From assembly GCA_023374045.1 (NCBI GenBank), contig CM041781.1, positions 146,188,982 through 146,252,981 on the forward strand: 64,000 nt of DNA, given 5' to 3'. Below the pieces are notes generated by a model. The model was not told where the DNA came from and searched no databases. It was given only the letters and a program-made list of their open reading frames with translations. This DNA comes from Limonium bicolor (Eukaryota > Streptophyta > Magnoliopsida > Caryophyllales > Plumbaginaceae). The position numbers were made by a program, and so were the translations under genes. Positions 1 through 13,456 of this stretch are shown here, in pieces; the first letter of the stretch is position 1, and every line of letters begins with the position of its first letter.

Positions 1-1894
1 TTTTCACCAAAATAACCCTTAGTGACCACTAGAAATCCTTAGTCATAAAATCTCCTTAGAACACCTTAAACACTTAGTTTCCTACCCAAATTTCGCCATA
101 GTTTCTCTAGTATATATATCATGCCCAAATGCATTGTTTTCCTCATTCAACCATCTCACACACATCAAGTCCTTTCTCATCATATTTTCTCACACAAATC
201 AACTCATTCATAATAAACTCAATATAGTGCAATAACCTTAAATTTCATAGCACTAAGGCTCTTAAATGACATGGCTCTTAGGCCCTTAAATGACATGGCT
301 CTTAGGCCCTTAAATGACATGAATTTAGTCACTGAATTTCCCACATGTGATAGCTTTCAACCTGCAATTACACCCATCAATCTCATAGTAGTTATAATGC
401 TCTTAAAATCCACCTTAAACTTATTTTAATAACTCATTTCCTTTTGCTCCTTAGTCACAAGTTCAAAAGCTTGTTTAAATTCCTTTTCCTAGGTTATATA
501 ACCCATTTCATAATGTAAGCTTTAAGCTACATTAGTACTTATCTAAATACCATCCCTTAAGACTTAAACCACCATTAGGTAAGCATTTTACCTTGTTTTT
601 CCAAGCTTATCTTAACTTCCTCCTTAGACCTTCTTCTTGAATGAATCTCGGCCACCCATTAAATTTCCTTTGCCAATGTTCTAATCAATATTCAATGACT
701 CACATGAGTGCTAAACAATACACTAACCTTAAGGAATGAAAACCTAGGTTAAAAATGTGTTCTAAGGTATAAAAGTGGATGATTACCTTTGAAGTCTCAA
801 GGTAGACTTGGGCATTGAATGAAATAGGACCTCCACTAGTCCTTGGTGAATAAAACTAGCTAGAACAAGGCATAAAAACAAAGCCCTCATAAGATAGAAT
901 TTTTGGCCATGTAGAAGAAGTGGAGGAAACATGGTTTTTCTTACATTTTCATTACCTTGAATGATTGGAGAACCAAATGGGCTCTTTAAACTTGATTTTC
1001 CTCCATAAATGGAGTTTTCTAATGGCACCAAACTTGAGCTTTGGAGGATTTGAAAAGATAGGAATGAAGGCCTTGATCTAACTAAGAGAAATCTATGCGT
1101 ACTTTTCAATTTGGAGCAAAGATGAGCATTTGGTGAGCAATTGAAGGTGGAGGCACCATGGATGGAGCTCTCTCGGTTTTGGAGCAGGAGAGGAGAAGAA
1201 GAAACCGTGGGTGAAGGTGTGAAATGAAGAAGAGAGGAGAGAGAGAAGGCTAATATAAGATATTTGTCATTTTAAAGCAAATAGTGAATTTACTCACTTT
1301 CCCACCTCTTTCCTTACTTACTAGCACATGTGGTGAGTCACCACTTCAAAAACCGTTCCCCCCTTTAATAATAAGATACTTTTGGTCTTTGTTGACCAAT
1401 TTATTGACTTATGTTGACTAAAGGCTTAAACTAGGTACTATTTGGCACTATTCACAAATCAGTGCACAAATTTGTGAAATTTTTGGTTTCCCATTGATTT
1501 AGACTTCCTAATGTGATACTAATTAGTACACATGTTGATTAAGATGTAATCATGGGCATTTAGCCACTCAAAACTCAATTCTAAGACAATTTCTCAAAAA
1601 GGTGCTTTAAGGAGTCTTAAGGCACATTTTGTGTTTAAGCTTGTTTTTGAGCTTGGTTTTCTTTGATAATTGATTTAACATGTCCATTATCATGTTACTA
1701 AAGTCTTATATTGATATTTGGGTGCTAATCAAAGTCACTCCAAGCTTAGAGCACATTTTTCCTAAATTGCCCTTAAGGCGTTTTATTGTGTTTTCCTTGG
1801 TTTAAATTGTCTACCAATCTTTCTAAGGCATATTTTAGCCTTACTACATCATAAATTGATGTTTACTTAGAATACTTAGGTTTAGGGTATTTCA
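1..1894 (-). mobile_element. Element E, 3' LTR (partial, runs off left edge)
   Basis: This is the U3-side portion of a minus-strand LTR. It matches 10808-12699 almost base for base, so it pairs with the LTR at 8044-12699. The element-sense start TGAAATACCC is at 1894 (GGGTATTTCA on the plus strand), followed inward by a polypurine tract. About 2.76 kb of this LTR lies outside the window. The open frame at 783-1109 has no recognisable domain. The LTR resembles the 5' LTR of element C over its first few hundred bases. Confidence 0.93.
255..321. repeat. About 27-bp tandem repeat in E LTR (three units)
   Basis: Three successive units of the type CTCTTAGGCCCTTAAATGACATGG. The same array occurs in the partner LTR at 11060-11127, and a related pair is in the element C LTR near 41562-41612, so it is an old LTR module. 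Confidence 0.85.
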
Positions 1895-1910
1895 ATCTAC
1901 CCCCCTTAAA
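1895..1910 (-). other. Polypurine tract of element E, next to 3' LTR
   Basis: In element sense this reads TTTAAGGGGGGTAGAT and abuts the LTR start TGAAATACCC. It is the expected plus-strand primer of an LTR retrotransposon and fixes the element's minus orientation. Confidence 0.9.
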
Positions 1911-2140
1911 AGAACTTTGTCCCCAAATTTCCCATGCATCTTATCTTATTAGAATACATGTCTTACCTCATTCCATAGATCATATAGATCATACTTATGT
2001 ATGCTTAAACTCATTGAATCATTAGATCCACCATATACTTATACTTAAATATCACACAACGCTTAAGCATGTATAGCACTCAAAATTCCCTTTGTTCCTT
2101 TTGATGATTAAAACATTCACATAATTTCCAACGTATTCTC

Positions 2141-2275
2141 CCATGTCACCGGTCCGTAGACAATGGCTCGTTCGTCCTCGTTACCATGGGCCAGAATACA
2201 AAACAACTCTGCTCTCCCCATGTCACCGGTCCGAAGACAAAGGCTCGTGCGTCCTCGACTTCATGGGCGAGACTC
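2141..2275. repeat. Short tandem repeat, about 77-bp period, two units
   Basis: Two imperfect units begin CCATGTCACCGGTCCG at 2141 and 2218, each containing GACAA(T/A)GGCTCGT. It lies in the 3' part of the E interior. Confidence 0.75.
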
Positions 2276-3060
2276 AGTAAAAAGGTAATCCTTTTTACGA
2301 GGTCATGTGAGGAATAATTCCTCCAATTAAAAATACAATCAACTCAATTTTCATTTTATCCTAAAGCCTCTATCCATAGCGTGATTTAATTGTGACCACT
2401 GGTAGGGAGTTTCAGGAATCATCCAACCTAGATGTGATCAACATCAGTATTGAACTATCCTTCCACCCCAATTTGTGTTTGGTTTCCCTTGATCCCTAGA
2501 AAATCAAGTTCCACCTCCCACGCCATTTTCAAACATCCAAATAATTCACTCACGTCCAATTTTCTATCTTTTTATTTCTTTTAATCATAATCAATACATC
2601 TCCAAAGTGTGGACTCAATCCATCAAACATTCCCGATTCATCTCTTAGTAATTACCTCAAGACTTAAATTCCTACTAAGTTCTATAACCGTCTCATACCA
2701 ATTCTCACCATCTTATATCTCATAGCATTACTATCTTCTTCCTCATACACATGTCAAATAATATCTCATAATGTTATCTTATTCTTATCTCTTAAATACC
2801 TCCACATCGACCCATAACTCATATATTCCACATTCCTTAAGTCTCCTTAATCCTCTTCCTTAATTCTCTTAACTTGTACTCACACCGGAGTTAACAAGAT
2901 AGGTACTTAATATGTATGGTATTCACATCTTCTGTGTGCAATAACCATGATTTATCTCAAAATGTTTATGTAAAACAAATTCTCAAATTATTTTGTGCTA
3001 TGCACACCGTAGTTTATGTACTAAGTACATAAGCATACGCTAAGCGGTTTTCGCTCTACT

Positions 3061-3089
3061 ACCCTTAAAATGGATTACGCCCCGTAATC
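3061..3089 (-). other. Pre-polypurine hairpin and internal polypurine tract, element E
   Basis: On the minus strand the arms GATTACG and CGTAATC flank a GGG loop (3073-3089), followed by TTTTAAGGGT (3061-3070). The same arrangement, with different but complementary arms, occurs in elements A, B, C and D. In E the tract is degraded and lies about 1.2 kb from the LTR. Confidence 0.6.
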
Positions 3090-3698
3090 AACACCATATC
3101 ATTCTTGAACATAGGTTCAAGATGTCTAACTCTCACCAAGCATTCTAGCTTCCATGTCATCTATCTCACTTATAATTCGATCAGAAATGTCTTAGTCTCT
3201 GTATCGAGGATTCTTACGGTACCTATACCATTTTCTTAACTTAGTTTGGTCTAATCTCAAAGGTAGTGGTCTGCTAGCTTCAGCTGCGCGACTCTGATAA
3301 TCTTAGGCTTAACTGCCATTCTAATCGTTCATAGTATTGTATATCCTTCTGCCTCCCTACAGTTTAGGAATATTGGTCTCTCAGTGGACACGTGTTATCT
3401 TTTTATATACACGGCCTTAATGAGTTGTAACTCGTCTATCCATTCTCCTTGAAAATCTTATGTTCATACTCTTAGTGTTTTCTCGAATGTCTAAATTGTT
3501 CTCTCCAACTGACCTTTGGTCTGAGGACGACCCTTAATCTGAAACTACTGTTTAGTGCTTATTGCGCTTTACAGTCTTATCCTTAACACTTTAAGACATG
3601 ACCAATGTCTGTGCTTAACAATCCGTGCTCTTTGCACTTCATAGTTCTTAATTATTTGTTCTCTAATTCCCTTGTGTTGTTGGTTCAACTGAATTCTT

Positions 3699-5440
3699 CT
3701 CTTCGACTGTTTGTGGTAGTAGCTGCTCTTGTCTGATCTTGTGTCGTTGTCCGTGGTACGGAGTCGACTACTTCCCGTGTTCCTTACACCACTCGTCTAC
3801 ATGCATGGGGTACCTTACTGGTACATTACTACTTACCCAACTAACTCATAAGCGAGCGTGTTAGGCCTACAAGCCCCTATGGGGTGCAGTCGTCCCACGT
3901 CTCGTTTTAGTAAACTCATAGTGTCCGTCACACGTTTAGCTATTGCTAATTATGAAGTATTCTGTTGTCGATCTCCTCTTCATCGTTCCATGATAACATT
4001 TATTGTTCTTCTTGAACTTAATCAAGGGAAATTTATTTACTATGTTCTTGGGTATTGTATGCTCTAGTTCTTTCTGTATCTCGTACTGATTCGGTCCCTT
4101 AGTAACTGAGGTCTCTTTCCATAGAGCCCCTTATCTTGTTTCTCATATTTGGTCTACTAGGAATGCACTTCCAGTTCCTTAAGGAATGGGTAGTGTGCTT
4201 CCTGTGAAATCTTACCTAACCAGGTCCAGACTACTGGCATCAATGCACAGTTCGTCTACCATCTTATTCCCTTACTTATATTGGTCTTAATTCATAAATC
4301 TAATTGCCTCAGTGTCAATATTTGACGGCTCATACATAATGGTCGCTTTACTGCGCACCATGTCTTAATCCCCCTCATATAAATATTGTACTCACGACCT
4401 CTACTACCGTGGTAGCTGGCCTTTATCATGTTGCCCATTGATGGCGCAACTACTTACTCATTTACTCTAATATCTTGTCTTATATTCAATCCCTTCTTGG
4501 TGTAAACACACTGGGAGTTCTCTAATTTCAGTGTTTGGCGGTTGTCATACCGTGCTGTAAAATGGTTATCTCTTCGACTGTTTGTGGTAGTAGCTGCTCT
4601 TGTCTGATCTTGCGTCGTTGTCCGTGGTACGGAGTCGACTACTTCCCGTGTTCCTTACACCACTCGTCTACATGCATGGGGTACCTTACTGGTACATTAC
4701 TACTTACCCAACTAACTCATAAGCGAGCGTGTTAGGCCTACAAGCCCCTATGGGGTGCAGTCGTCCCACGTCTCGTTTTAGTAAACTCATAGTGTCCGTC
4801 ACACGTTTAGCTATTGCTAATTATGAAGTATTCTGTTGTCGATCTCCTCTTCATCGTTCCATGATAACATTTATTGTTCTTCTTGAACTTAATCAAGGGA
4901 AATTTATTTACTATGTTCTTGGGTATTGTATGCTCTAGTTCTTTCTGTATCTCGTACTGATTCGGTCCCTTAGTAACTGAGGTCTCTTTCCATAGAGCCC
5001 CTTATCTTGTTTCTCATATTTGGTCTACTAGGAATGCACTTCCAGTTCCTTAAGGAATGGGTAGTGTGCTTCCTGTGAAATCTTACCTAACCAGGTCCAG
5101 ACTACTGGCATCAATGCACAGTTCGTCTACCATCTTATTCCCTTACTTATATTGGTCTTAATTCATAAATCTAATTGCCTCAGTGTCAATATTTGACGGC
5201 TCATACATAATGGTCGCTTTACTGCGCACCATGTCTTAATCCCCTCATATAAATATTGTACTCACGACCTCTACTACCGTGGTAGCTGGCCTTTATCATG
5301 TTGCCCATTGATGGCGCAACTACTTACTCATTTACTCTAATATCTTGTCTTATATTCAATCCCTTCTTGGTGTAAACACACTGGGAGTTCTCTAATTTCA
5401 GTGTTTGGCGGTTGTCATACCGTGCTGTAAAATGGTTATC
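3699..5440. repeat. 871-bp direct tandem duplication in E interior
   Basis: The block starting CTTCGACTGTTTGTGG at 3701 is repeated at 4572, nearly identically, through AATGGTTATCTCTT. One C is missing in the second copy (run at about 4371 versus 5240), giving offsets of 871 and 870. The junction shares a short TCTCTT sequence, as expected for unequal exchange or replication slippage. The identical 69-residue frames at 3858-4067 and 4729-4938 are a by-product. Confidence 0.95.
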
Positions 5441-8012
5441 TCTTAATATGAAGGTGTTCTGCTTCAATCTAAGGTTCATAAGTAGGCTAATTTTTTTTCC
5501 TCACATTCTTTCATCCTTTATGATGTTATCTACCAGGTAATTTTACCGGTTACTGAAGAAGTCATCCGTTTACTCACAAGCTCTTCTGAGTGTTGGTCAC
5601 CTGACGTGCCATTCTGTGCACTCACCATGTTTATCTCTGATGATTACTGATTCTTAAATCCTGGGTGTTTGATATGAGGTCTGTCTCTGCAGCCTTCCTT
5701 ATTACTCAAGTATATCTGGTATGTTCTAAGGTAATTTCAAGGTTTACAGTTTCCATATTCTCTAACAAATGTATTATTTCTCTAATAAGTGAAAGCCCTT
5801 TTGAGGGGTTTATTCCCACTTTTGGCCTCACAACAAGGAGAGGTATCCCCACCCTAAAAGGCAAGGTTCGTTCTCCGCCCCTGCCAATGTACTATCTCAT
5901 TATTCTCATTGGTGCCTTTTCCTGGCAATATTTTCCCCAATCTAAGTTATAGGTTTGGTAACCGTTCATATCTACGAATTGTAGTTCCTTCGTGGCTTAA
6001 ATAAGCTCTGTTACAACATACTGCGCCTCGGGCTCTGATGTGGTTAACATCCTTGGCTCGTAGGCTCTTAGTGCTTAATGCCTCAGTCCATTACTTGTAC
6101 TCTTATTCATCTGTAGGTCATCCTTATAGGTTTTTGTTTCTTTGAACATTATCCACCGTTAGGTTACATATTGAATGTAGTATCGGGCTTCATGGTAAGT
6201 TGCTGCAACCTGCTTCCTGCTATGGAAGTTTAGTCAGGTGATCAGAGGTTACTTAGTGTCCTCGAAAATACTGTTATTTTACTAGACTTATGTCTTTTAG
6301 CAATCAAGGTTAGGTTCGTATTAGGCGTTTACCTTACGGTGTCCGAGTTGGATATCCTCCTGTCATCTTATACTTCCATCTCAACGCTTCGTTCAACATC
6401 CGTTGACTACGCCACCCGTTGATGATCAATCATACTTGGGTGTTAATGAGTTAGACGAACAGTATTAACTGTCATTCATCCAGTTTGTCAGGCTCGACCA
6501 TGCCCGCCCTGTGGGGGTAGTCCTCTGAGCTTTTCTTTTTCCAGGGTTGTACGTCTTTAATCCTTAGTACGTTTAGCTTATGTTCATTTCTTTTATCCTT
6601 GTTTTCTGGGCTTTCCAACATCTTCATTGAAGAATGCTTATTACTGGTATTCTCAGTGATCAATCTGGGAGTCTTATCCCATTCTTGTTGAATGTTTTTA
6701 TGTCGGCGGTCTTCATTGTATTCCGTAATGCATTCCTTGTACGCTATCACTTACGCAGTGTTTTGCTCGCATTACTGAGCGATCTCTTATGTTTTCCTCT
6801 CGGGGTTTAGGTTTGATGTTCTTACCGCACTGTCGGTTGTTGTTGTAGTAGATTGTACCGTTGCTAATATTTATATCATTTAGTATTTTGTCCAAGTTCT
6901 GCTCCCTGCTGACTGGTGTATCCACTCTTCTCATCATGGTCAGGCCGTCAGGCCCTTCCAAGGTCTCATTCTCCCATTCTTATAGATTTACAATCCGGTA
7001 TTAGTGTGTACTACAATTGTAGCGTTCGGTTATCTTGCCATGATGGCTTTCCGTGTAGCTTAACCGTGGTAGCACTTGCTATGACAAGTGAGCCATGCAA
7101 GATGAGCTTCCGGTACCGTGTGCGTCGGTAGTGGTACTTCCACCTAGTTTCCATATCTTTGGTAGTCCTCGGGACTCCTTCGACGTTCTCTTATTTAGGA
7201 TAACTAGCCATCCAGCAGTTTCCTGGTTGTTTTGACAGTACTGTCATTTTTCAGGGTGTTCCTCTTTTTTGAGGGAACCCCTCGTTACTTACTTATGTCT
7301 TAATCCTCGCTCCCGTTCCCACACATTTTGTCGTGGTTACTAAATAATGATCCTCCTTTAGGCACTACATCGTAGTCCTATTCTGGTGTACAGTTGTATG
7401 AGTTTCTACCGTTGTCTGCGTAATGTCGGCCAGGTTTGCAACCTTCTTCATTGTATGGGGTTTGGAGCTCCCGTCTTAACTCTGGACTTTCCAGTAATCT
7501 TATCCCTTACGCTTTATATTATCCCACTGCTATGCTCATTCGGACCACTGTCCGTACTCATGTCACTTATCTTTTCTTACCCATTGCACCTTTAGTGCTT
7601 TTCTTATCATTGGTATGGCGGGTTATTTCGACTGCGTAGCATGCCGACCCATGTTGCCGGTAATTACCGTTCCCTTATTGATAGAATTCCATAGGGAGCA
7701 CCTGTTTCTCTGTTGCGCTCCATTAAAAACCTCCAATTCTCCGTAACTGTTGTGCAACAAGATGTTTCTCGTATTGCTTACTATTAGCTAACTGCCAGAT
7801 CGGGTTTTCCCAAGTAAGAGAAGGCTTTCTTCTCTCTGGCATTTGTTCCACGTATTCAAAGTTAGGGATGTGGAGGGCGGGTCTAGGTACTATGGATATC
7901 CGGTAAATACCGGGAAGTCCTAACTAACGCACCTCTCACTCTATCACTCAACCCTTAACCCATAACTCAAACTCAACCTCTGTATTCTCCTAAGTTCGGT
8001 AATTCTTGTCTT

Positions 8013-8043
8013 CAGAGCGTAACTACGCTCTAATACCACTTTT
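8013..8043 (-). other. Primer-binding site and overlapping hairpin, element E
   Basis: In element sense the 5' LTR ends TGTTACA and is followed by AAAAAGTGGTATTAGAGC. This is the plant initiator tRNA-Met site TGGTATCAGAGC with one change. The 3' half of the site opens an inverted repeat (AGAGCGTA paired with TACGCTCT) that is shared with elements A and B. Confidence 0.88.
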
Positions 8044-9676
8044 TGTAACACCCCATCTCAATCCAAATGTGGTTTCGCAACTTAACAACATATATATAAA
8101 TGTCACAGCGGAATTCAATACACTCCAGGACCTTGCCACGGTCTGACTTACAGAATATACCGAACATTAGTACATACTAATCTTAACCAATACATATCCT
8201 TCTTACAATCTCACACAACCTATACATCTTACTAACTCAAATTGCCATACGAGTGTACATGCACAACTCGTAGGCCACACTTAACCCGTAACGCTTTTAC
8301 CACATCTTACTCTCGCGACGGCCGCCTCCTGACGTTCACCTATGTAGTAAAAACAGCCCCCAAAGGGGGTCAGCACGAAAGCTGGTACGATCCTCTCATG
8401 GCCCCCAAGCTAACGTGGCTACGACGACTAATTGTCGATAGCATGGAGGTTGATTAGAAGCACAACATAATAGAAAGTGCAGTAAACAACAATCCAAATA
8501 TGAACAATCAAAGTTCAAACATAATGAATGACTTAAATGCGTTCCCTGAATTAGAGAGTTAATTATTTAACTCCTTAAGTTATGTTTCCTCTTAATCTTA
8601 GCCCATCCTTATCTTACCTCAATCTTAGTCTTATCTTAGTCTTAGAAACAACCATCCTTTAAAAAGGAATGGATGTAGCTTATCTTAGTCTTATAATACA
8701 AACCATCCTTTAAATAGGAATGGTTGCAACTTATCTCAACCTTACCTTATAAATGCCAACCGTTCTCTCATTGGGAACTGGTTAACCCTCAGTTCGTTGT
8801 TTATTTTTATAGGGCTTGGTTAACCCTAGCCAGCAGCAGGTCACTTACCGGCAATAAACAACATTCTTAAATTGTTGGGGACGTAGGCTAGATCCCCCCA
8901 CACCATCTTAATGCCTCCCTCCTAAAACAAGTAGTCCGAGGAGGTCGAGTCTATGTGTCGACTCTAGGCGACGAGTCCGAAGACAAGTCATATTTGGAAG
9001 TCGGTATCTGATAAGGATACCGACCTCCCCCAATACACATGTGCCGGTACCATTCCGGATTCCTCACTCCCCCCCAAAGTTAGGGTTAGTAGTAGTCTCA
9101 ATGCGACGTTTGTTTGTTTAACCTCCTTCGGTTATTAGCAAACTAACATTAGGGAGTGTTCCTTATTCTCACACAATACTTACCAAACACTAGTTAGTAA
9201 GTTCTCACATAAGTTGTGTTAGTTTTCAAACATCACACAACAATCAACACGATATTCCGGTTGCATGCTTTATCTTGTTTAGTGAGCACACAAAAACAAA
9301 TAGCACACAAGTCGAGGGACACCTCGTTAGCAAGCAGGTCACAAGAAGAACTGTACCGTTCACCGTTGGTCGCTCGGTTGCTTACTCTCTTCCGGAGTCC
9401 AAATACTCAAGCCCTAAAACATTCATTCAGTTTTAGGTTGTTAATCACTTAACTTAATTAAACTTATTTAACTTACTTAACCCATAATGTTTCCCCACCT
9501 AACACCTCTTATGTTTTACAACTTATTCTTACAACCTAAACTTAAACTTTTAAGTTTATACTTAACTTAATCCCTTAGGTCTTTATATCTCTAATCATCA
9601 ATGTCCTCTTAATGGGGTACCATTTATACCTCTAAACTTTCTTAGGGTTTCTCTCTTTTTTACTTTACAACTTAAG

Positions 9677-9945
9677 GGTCGACCGACCCTACCGACTGAC
9701 CTTACCCAAGGTCGGTCCATTCCAGAACTCAACGCCGTTTGAAAATTTTACCCCGACCGACCTTGCAAGTCCGGTCCCCAAGGTCGGTCCATTCCCGAGA
9801 GTTTTCCCTTGAAAATTTAAACCCGACCGACCTTGTCAAGGTCGGTCCCAAGTTCGGTCCGTTCCAGAGACCAATCCCCGTACAAAATTTTAGACATGAC
9901 CGACCTTGTAAGTCCGGTCCCCAAGGTCGGTCTGCTCCAGACCTT
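9677..9945. repeat. Palindromic tandem repeats in E LTR (about four units)
   Basis: Units of about 75-85 bp are built around GACCGACCTTG...CAAGGTCGGTC, with AAGTCCGGTCCC in the centre and TCCATTCCAGA between units. They are GC- and CpG-rich in an AT-rich LTR. Related arrays are in the LTRs of A, C and F. Confidence 0.9.
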
Positions 9946-10213
9946 TATTTTTAGATTCTCATTTGACTCCAAACTTCTCCACAAGTTCCCCCATGTGTCC
10001 TAATACCATTTAGGCACTTAAACTCACCTTTAAACATCCACTAAAACCTCCTTAGCTACTTTCTCAATTCTTAATAGGAATTTGTAACACTTGTTTACAC
10101 CTCTTAAGGCCTTTACAAGTCACCAAATAAGGCCTATACATCATCTAAAACCATTACCATTCAAACCCCCATCATTGGAAGCCAAAACAAATTTTTTTCG
10201 CCTTCTCTGCACT

Positions 10214-10292
10214 GGACCGCCCCTTTGGGGCGGTCCCAACGAGAAGCTAATTTCCTGCACAATTTGCCTGGACCTCCCCACAGGGGCGGTCC
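10214..10292. repeat. Pair of GC-rich palindromes in E LTR
   Basis: At 10214-10236 the 10-bp arms GGACCGCCCC and GGGGCGGTCC flank a TTT loop, a perfect inverted repeat. A second, imperfect copy lies at 10270-10292. These look like a diverged version of the neighbouring repeat family with a different core. Confidence 0.85.
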
Positions 10293-11059
10293 ATAGCAGA
10301 ACCTATTTCCCAAAGTGCTATTCTCCTCATTTTGAACTCCAAATTCACCCCAATCTTTTCCCACTCATTCCACAATCTTTCCACATGTTTCCTACATGTT
10401 TAAACACCTTAAAACATGCACTAAACCTACCTCAAAAAATCACCAAACTTGACACTCAATTTCTTACAAAAATTCTTACACTTAACACTTGCTTCCTTAC
10501 ACTTCCCTCTAGTGACTTTGCCTAAGACCTAAACTAATCATTTTGTTTCTTCACCACCATCTTAACTACTCCTCAAGCATCATTTTGCACACCCATTTGC
10601 TTTACTCAAACTTCTCAAAGCCATATATAATATAGCACATGCTTACATCCTTATAAGTCATTATACTTTTTTTCCTTCAAACTTTGTACAAGTTTCCTAG
10701 CTTCTATAACCATGGTTTTGGTGCATAAAACTCACCATTATAACCCCTAGTCCCTCTTATACATTCCTAGGTCTTCCTAGTACTCAAGAACTCCATGGTT
10801 TATCCATTTTCACCAAAATAACCCTTAGTGACCACTAGAACATCCTTAGTCATAAAATCTCCTTAGAACACCTTAAACACTTAGTTTCCTACCCAAATTT
10901 CGCCATAGTTTCTCTAGTATATTATCATGCCCAAATGCATTGTTTTCCTCATTCAACCATCTCACACACATCAAGTCCTTTCTCATCATATTTTCTCACA
11001 CAAATCAACTCATTCATAATAAACTCAATATGGTGCAATAACCTTAAATTGCATAGCAC

Positions 11060-11127
11060 TAAGGCTTTTAAATGACATGGCTCTTAGGCCCTTGAATGAC
11101 ATGGCTCTTAGGCCCTTAAATGACATG
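11060..11127. repeat. About 27-bp tandem repeat in E 5' LTR
   Basis: This is the counterpart of the array at 255-321, with the same three CTTAGGCCCTTAAATGACATGG units and one or two substitutions. Confidence 0.85.
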
Positions 11128-12699
11128 AATTTAATCACTGAATTTCCCACATGTGATAGCTTTCAACCTGCAATTACACCCATCAATCTCATAGTAGTTA
11201 TAATGCTCTTAAAATCCACCTTAAACTTATTTTAATAACTCATTTCCTTTTGCTCCTTAGTCACAAGTTCAAAAGCTTGTTTAAATTCCTTTTCCTAGGT
11301 TATATAACCCATTTCATAATGTAAGCTTTAAGCTACATTAGTACTTATCTAAATACCATCCCTTAAGACTTAAACCACCATTAGGTAAGCATTTTACCTT
11401 GTTTTTCCAAGCTTATCTTAACTTCCTCCTTAGACCTTCTTCTTGAATGAATCTCGGCCACCCATTAAATTTCCTTTGCCAATATTCTAATCAATATTCA
11501 ATGACTCACATGAGTGCTAAACAATACACTAACCTTAAGGAATGAAAACCTAGGTTAAAAATGTGTTCTAAGGTATAAGAGTGGATGATTACCTTTGAAG
11601 TCTCAAAGTAGACTTGGGCATTGAATGAAATAGGACCTCCACTAGTCCTTGGTGAATAAAACTAGCTAGAATAAGGCATAAAAACAAAGCCCTCATAAGA
11701 TAGAATTTTCGGCCATGTAGAAGAAGTGGTGGAAACATGGTTTTTCTTACATTTTCATTACCTTGAATGAATGGAGAACCAAATGGGCTCTTTAAACTTG
11801 ATTTTCTCCATCAATGGAGTTTTCTCATGGCACCAAACTTGAGCTATGGAGGATTTGAAAAGATAGGAATGAAGGCCTTGATCTAACTAAGAGAAATCTA
11901 TGCTTACTTTTCAATTTGGAGCAAAGATAAGCATTTGGTGAGCAACTGAAGGTGGAGGCACCATGGATGGAGCTCTCTCGGTTTTGGAGCAGGAGAGGAG
12001 AAGAAGAAACCGTGGGTGAAGGTGTGAAATGAAGAAGAGAGGAGAGAGAGAAGGCTAATATAAGATATTTGTCATTTTAAAGCAAATAGTGAATTTACTC
12101 ACTTTCCCACCTCTTTCCTTACTTACTAGCTCATGTGGTGAGTCACCACTTCAAAAACTGTTCCCCCTTTAATAATAAGATACTTTTGGTCTTTGTTGAC
12201 CAATTTATTGACTTATGTTGACTAAAGGCTTAAACTAGGTACTATTTGGCACTATTCACAAATCAGTGCACAAATTTGTGAAATTTTTGGTTTCCCATTG
12301 ATTTAGACTTCCTAATGTGATACTAATTAGTACACATGTTGATTAAGATGTAATCATGGGCATTTAGCCACTCAAAACTCAATTTTAAGACAATTTCTCA
12401 AAAAGGTGCTTTAAGGAGTCTTAAGGCACATTTTGTGTTTAAGCTTGTTTTTGAGCATGGTTTTCTTTGATAATTGATTTACCATGTCCATTATCATGTT
12501 ACTAAAGTCTTATAACGATATTTGGGTGCTAATCAAAGTCACTCCAAGCTTAGAGCACATTTTTGCCTAAATTGCCCTTAAGGCGTTTTCTTGTGTTTTC
12601 CTTGGTTTAAATTGTCTACCAATCTTTCTAAGGCATATTTTAGCCTTACTACATCATAAATTGATGTTTACTTTGAATACTTAGGTTTGGGGTATTTCA

Positions 12700-13456
12700 A
12701 AGGAGAACAAGAAAACAATACGTAATCTCTTGAATGATCCATAGTGAGGATCATTGGTATAATATACCTACGCACACGTCCTATACATTACTTGATTGTT
12801 GTTGCTACATTAACATCTTATTGTGCTGGGTGGCGTGTTTGACGTTGTTATGCTACTTGCAAGTTGTGCTTGGTTGCTTGTTGATATTGATATGCTTCCT
12901 TTAAGTGTGTATGATATCATGATGTGTTGTGATGTGCTTTACTGTTTTATTATAGGATGTAAATTGGACTTAATAATATTCGACCAAGTAGTCGTGTAGC
13001 CCGGCAACATACGGGCTACACATATTCATACTCAGCGTAGTTTGCTGAGTCCTTTACAACCCAATTTTTTTCAGGCATTGAGCCGGACGGTAACGGGGCG
13101 TAGGCGGGATGGCTACCATGGGGGTAGTCCATCAGGGCAAAATTTTTGAGTTGTAGTAGTATGTTTAATATATGGGTTGTTACAAAACCCGAGATGAGAT
13201 TTTCAGTTTATGATTTGGAAATTTTGTTGTAGACACTCGGTATTTGGGAATTGTATTTTAAGTTGTATATGAGTTTTGATAGAGGGTTGTTCCAAGTCAT
13301 ACAGACCGTAACTTGGTGTTGGAAGAGTGTTCATGTCAACCACGTTGGTGGTTAGCGCTTGTGACACCCGATGAAGTTTATTCCGCTGCATAGTTAGCTT
13401 GTAATATGGCTAGGAGCGTTATTCGTATGGTTGGATGTTTATTCGAGGGTGTTACA
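12700..13456 (+). mobile_element. Element B, right part of 5' LTR
   Basis: This stretch matches 37714-38472, the end of the B 3' LTR, and ends TGTTACA at 13456, directly followed by a primer-binding site. Its left end is cut off by the insertion of E, so the rest of the B 5' LTR lies left of the window. It contains a CAACCACGTTGGTGG inverted repeat (about 13337-13353) and the ACTCAGC...GCTGAGT hairpin (about 13030-13050). Confidence 0.92.

Larger units (their letters stand above)
1895..8043 (-). mobile_element. Element E internal domain, non-coding (LARD-like)
   Basis: About 6.1 kb lies between the two E LTRs. No open frame in it shows a gag, protease, RT, RNase H or integrase motif. Frames at 5665-5952 and 6472-6750 are short and unrecognisable. 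E therefore looks like a large retrotransposon derivative mobilised in trans. Two stretches (about 7740-7870 and 3058-3250) match the interior of element B in the corresponding positions, so E and B share a non-coding core. An 871-bp internal duplication accounts for part of the length. LTR similarity to element C suggests C-type proteins as a possible helper; this is inference. Confidence 0.8.
8044..12699 (-). mobile_element. Element E, 5' LTR (4656 bp)
   Basis: The complete LTR is bounded by TGTAACACCCC (8044) and GGGGTATTTCA (12699), so it is TG...CA in both senses. Its right part is nearly identical to 1-1894. Near the element-sense 3' end are two small hairpins (CCCCC-AAA-GGGGG at 8357-8369 and CAGC...GCTG at 8371-8384) of a type also found in A, C and F. 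CpG-rich palindromic repeats lie at 9677-9945 and 10214-10292. No gene is seen. Its right end abuts element B LTR sequence, so E is inserted in the B 5' LTR. Confidence 0.95.

Noticed and set aside
3858..4938. Two identical 69-residue frames as a duplicated small gene
   Set aside because: They are identical because of the 871-bp tandem duplication of non-coding element E sequence. No motif or conservation supports coding.
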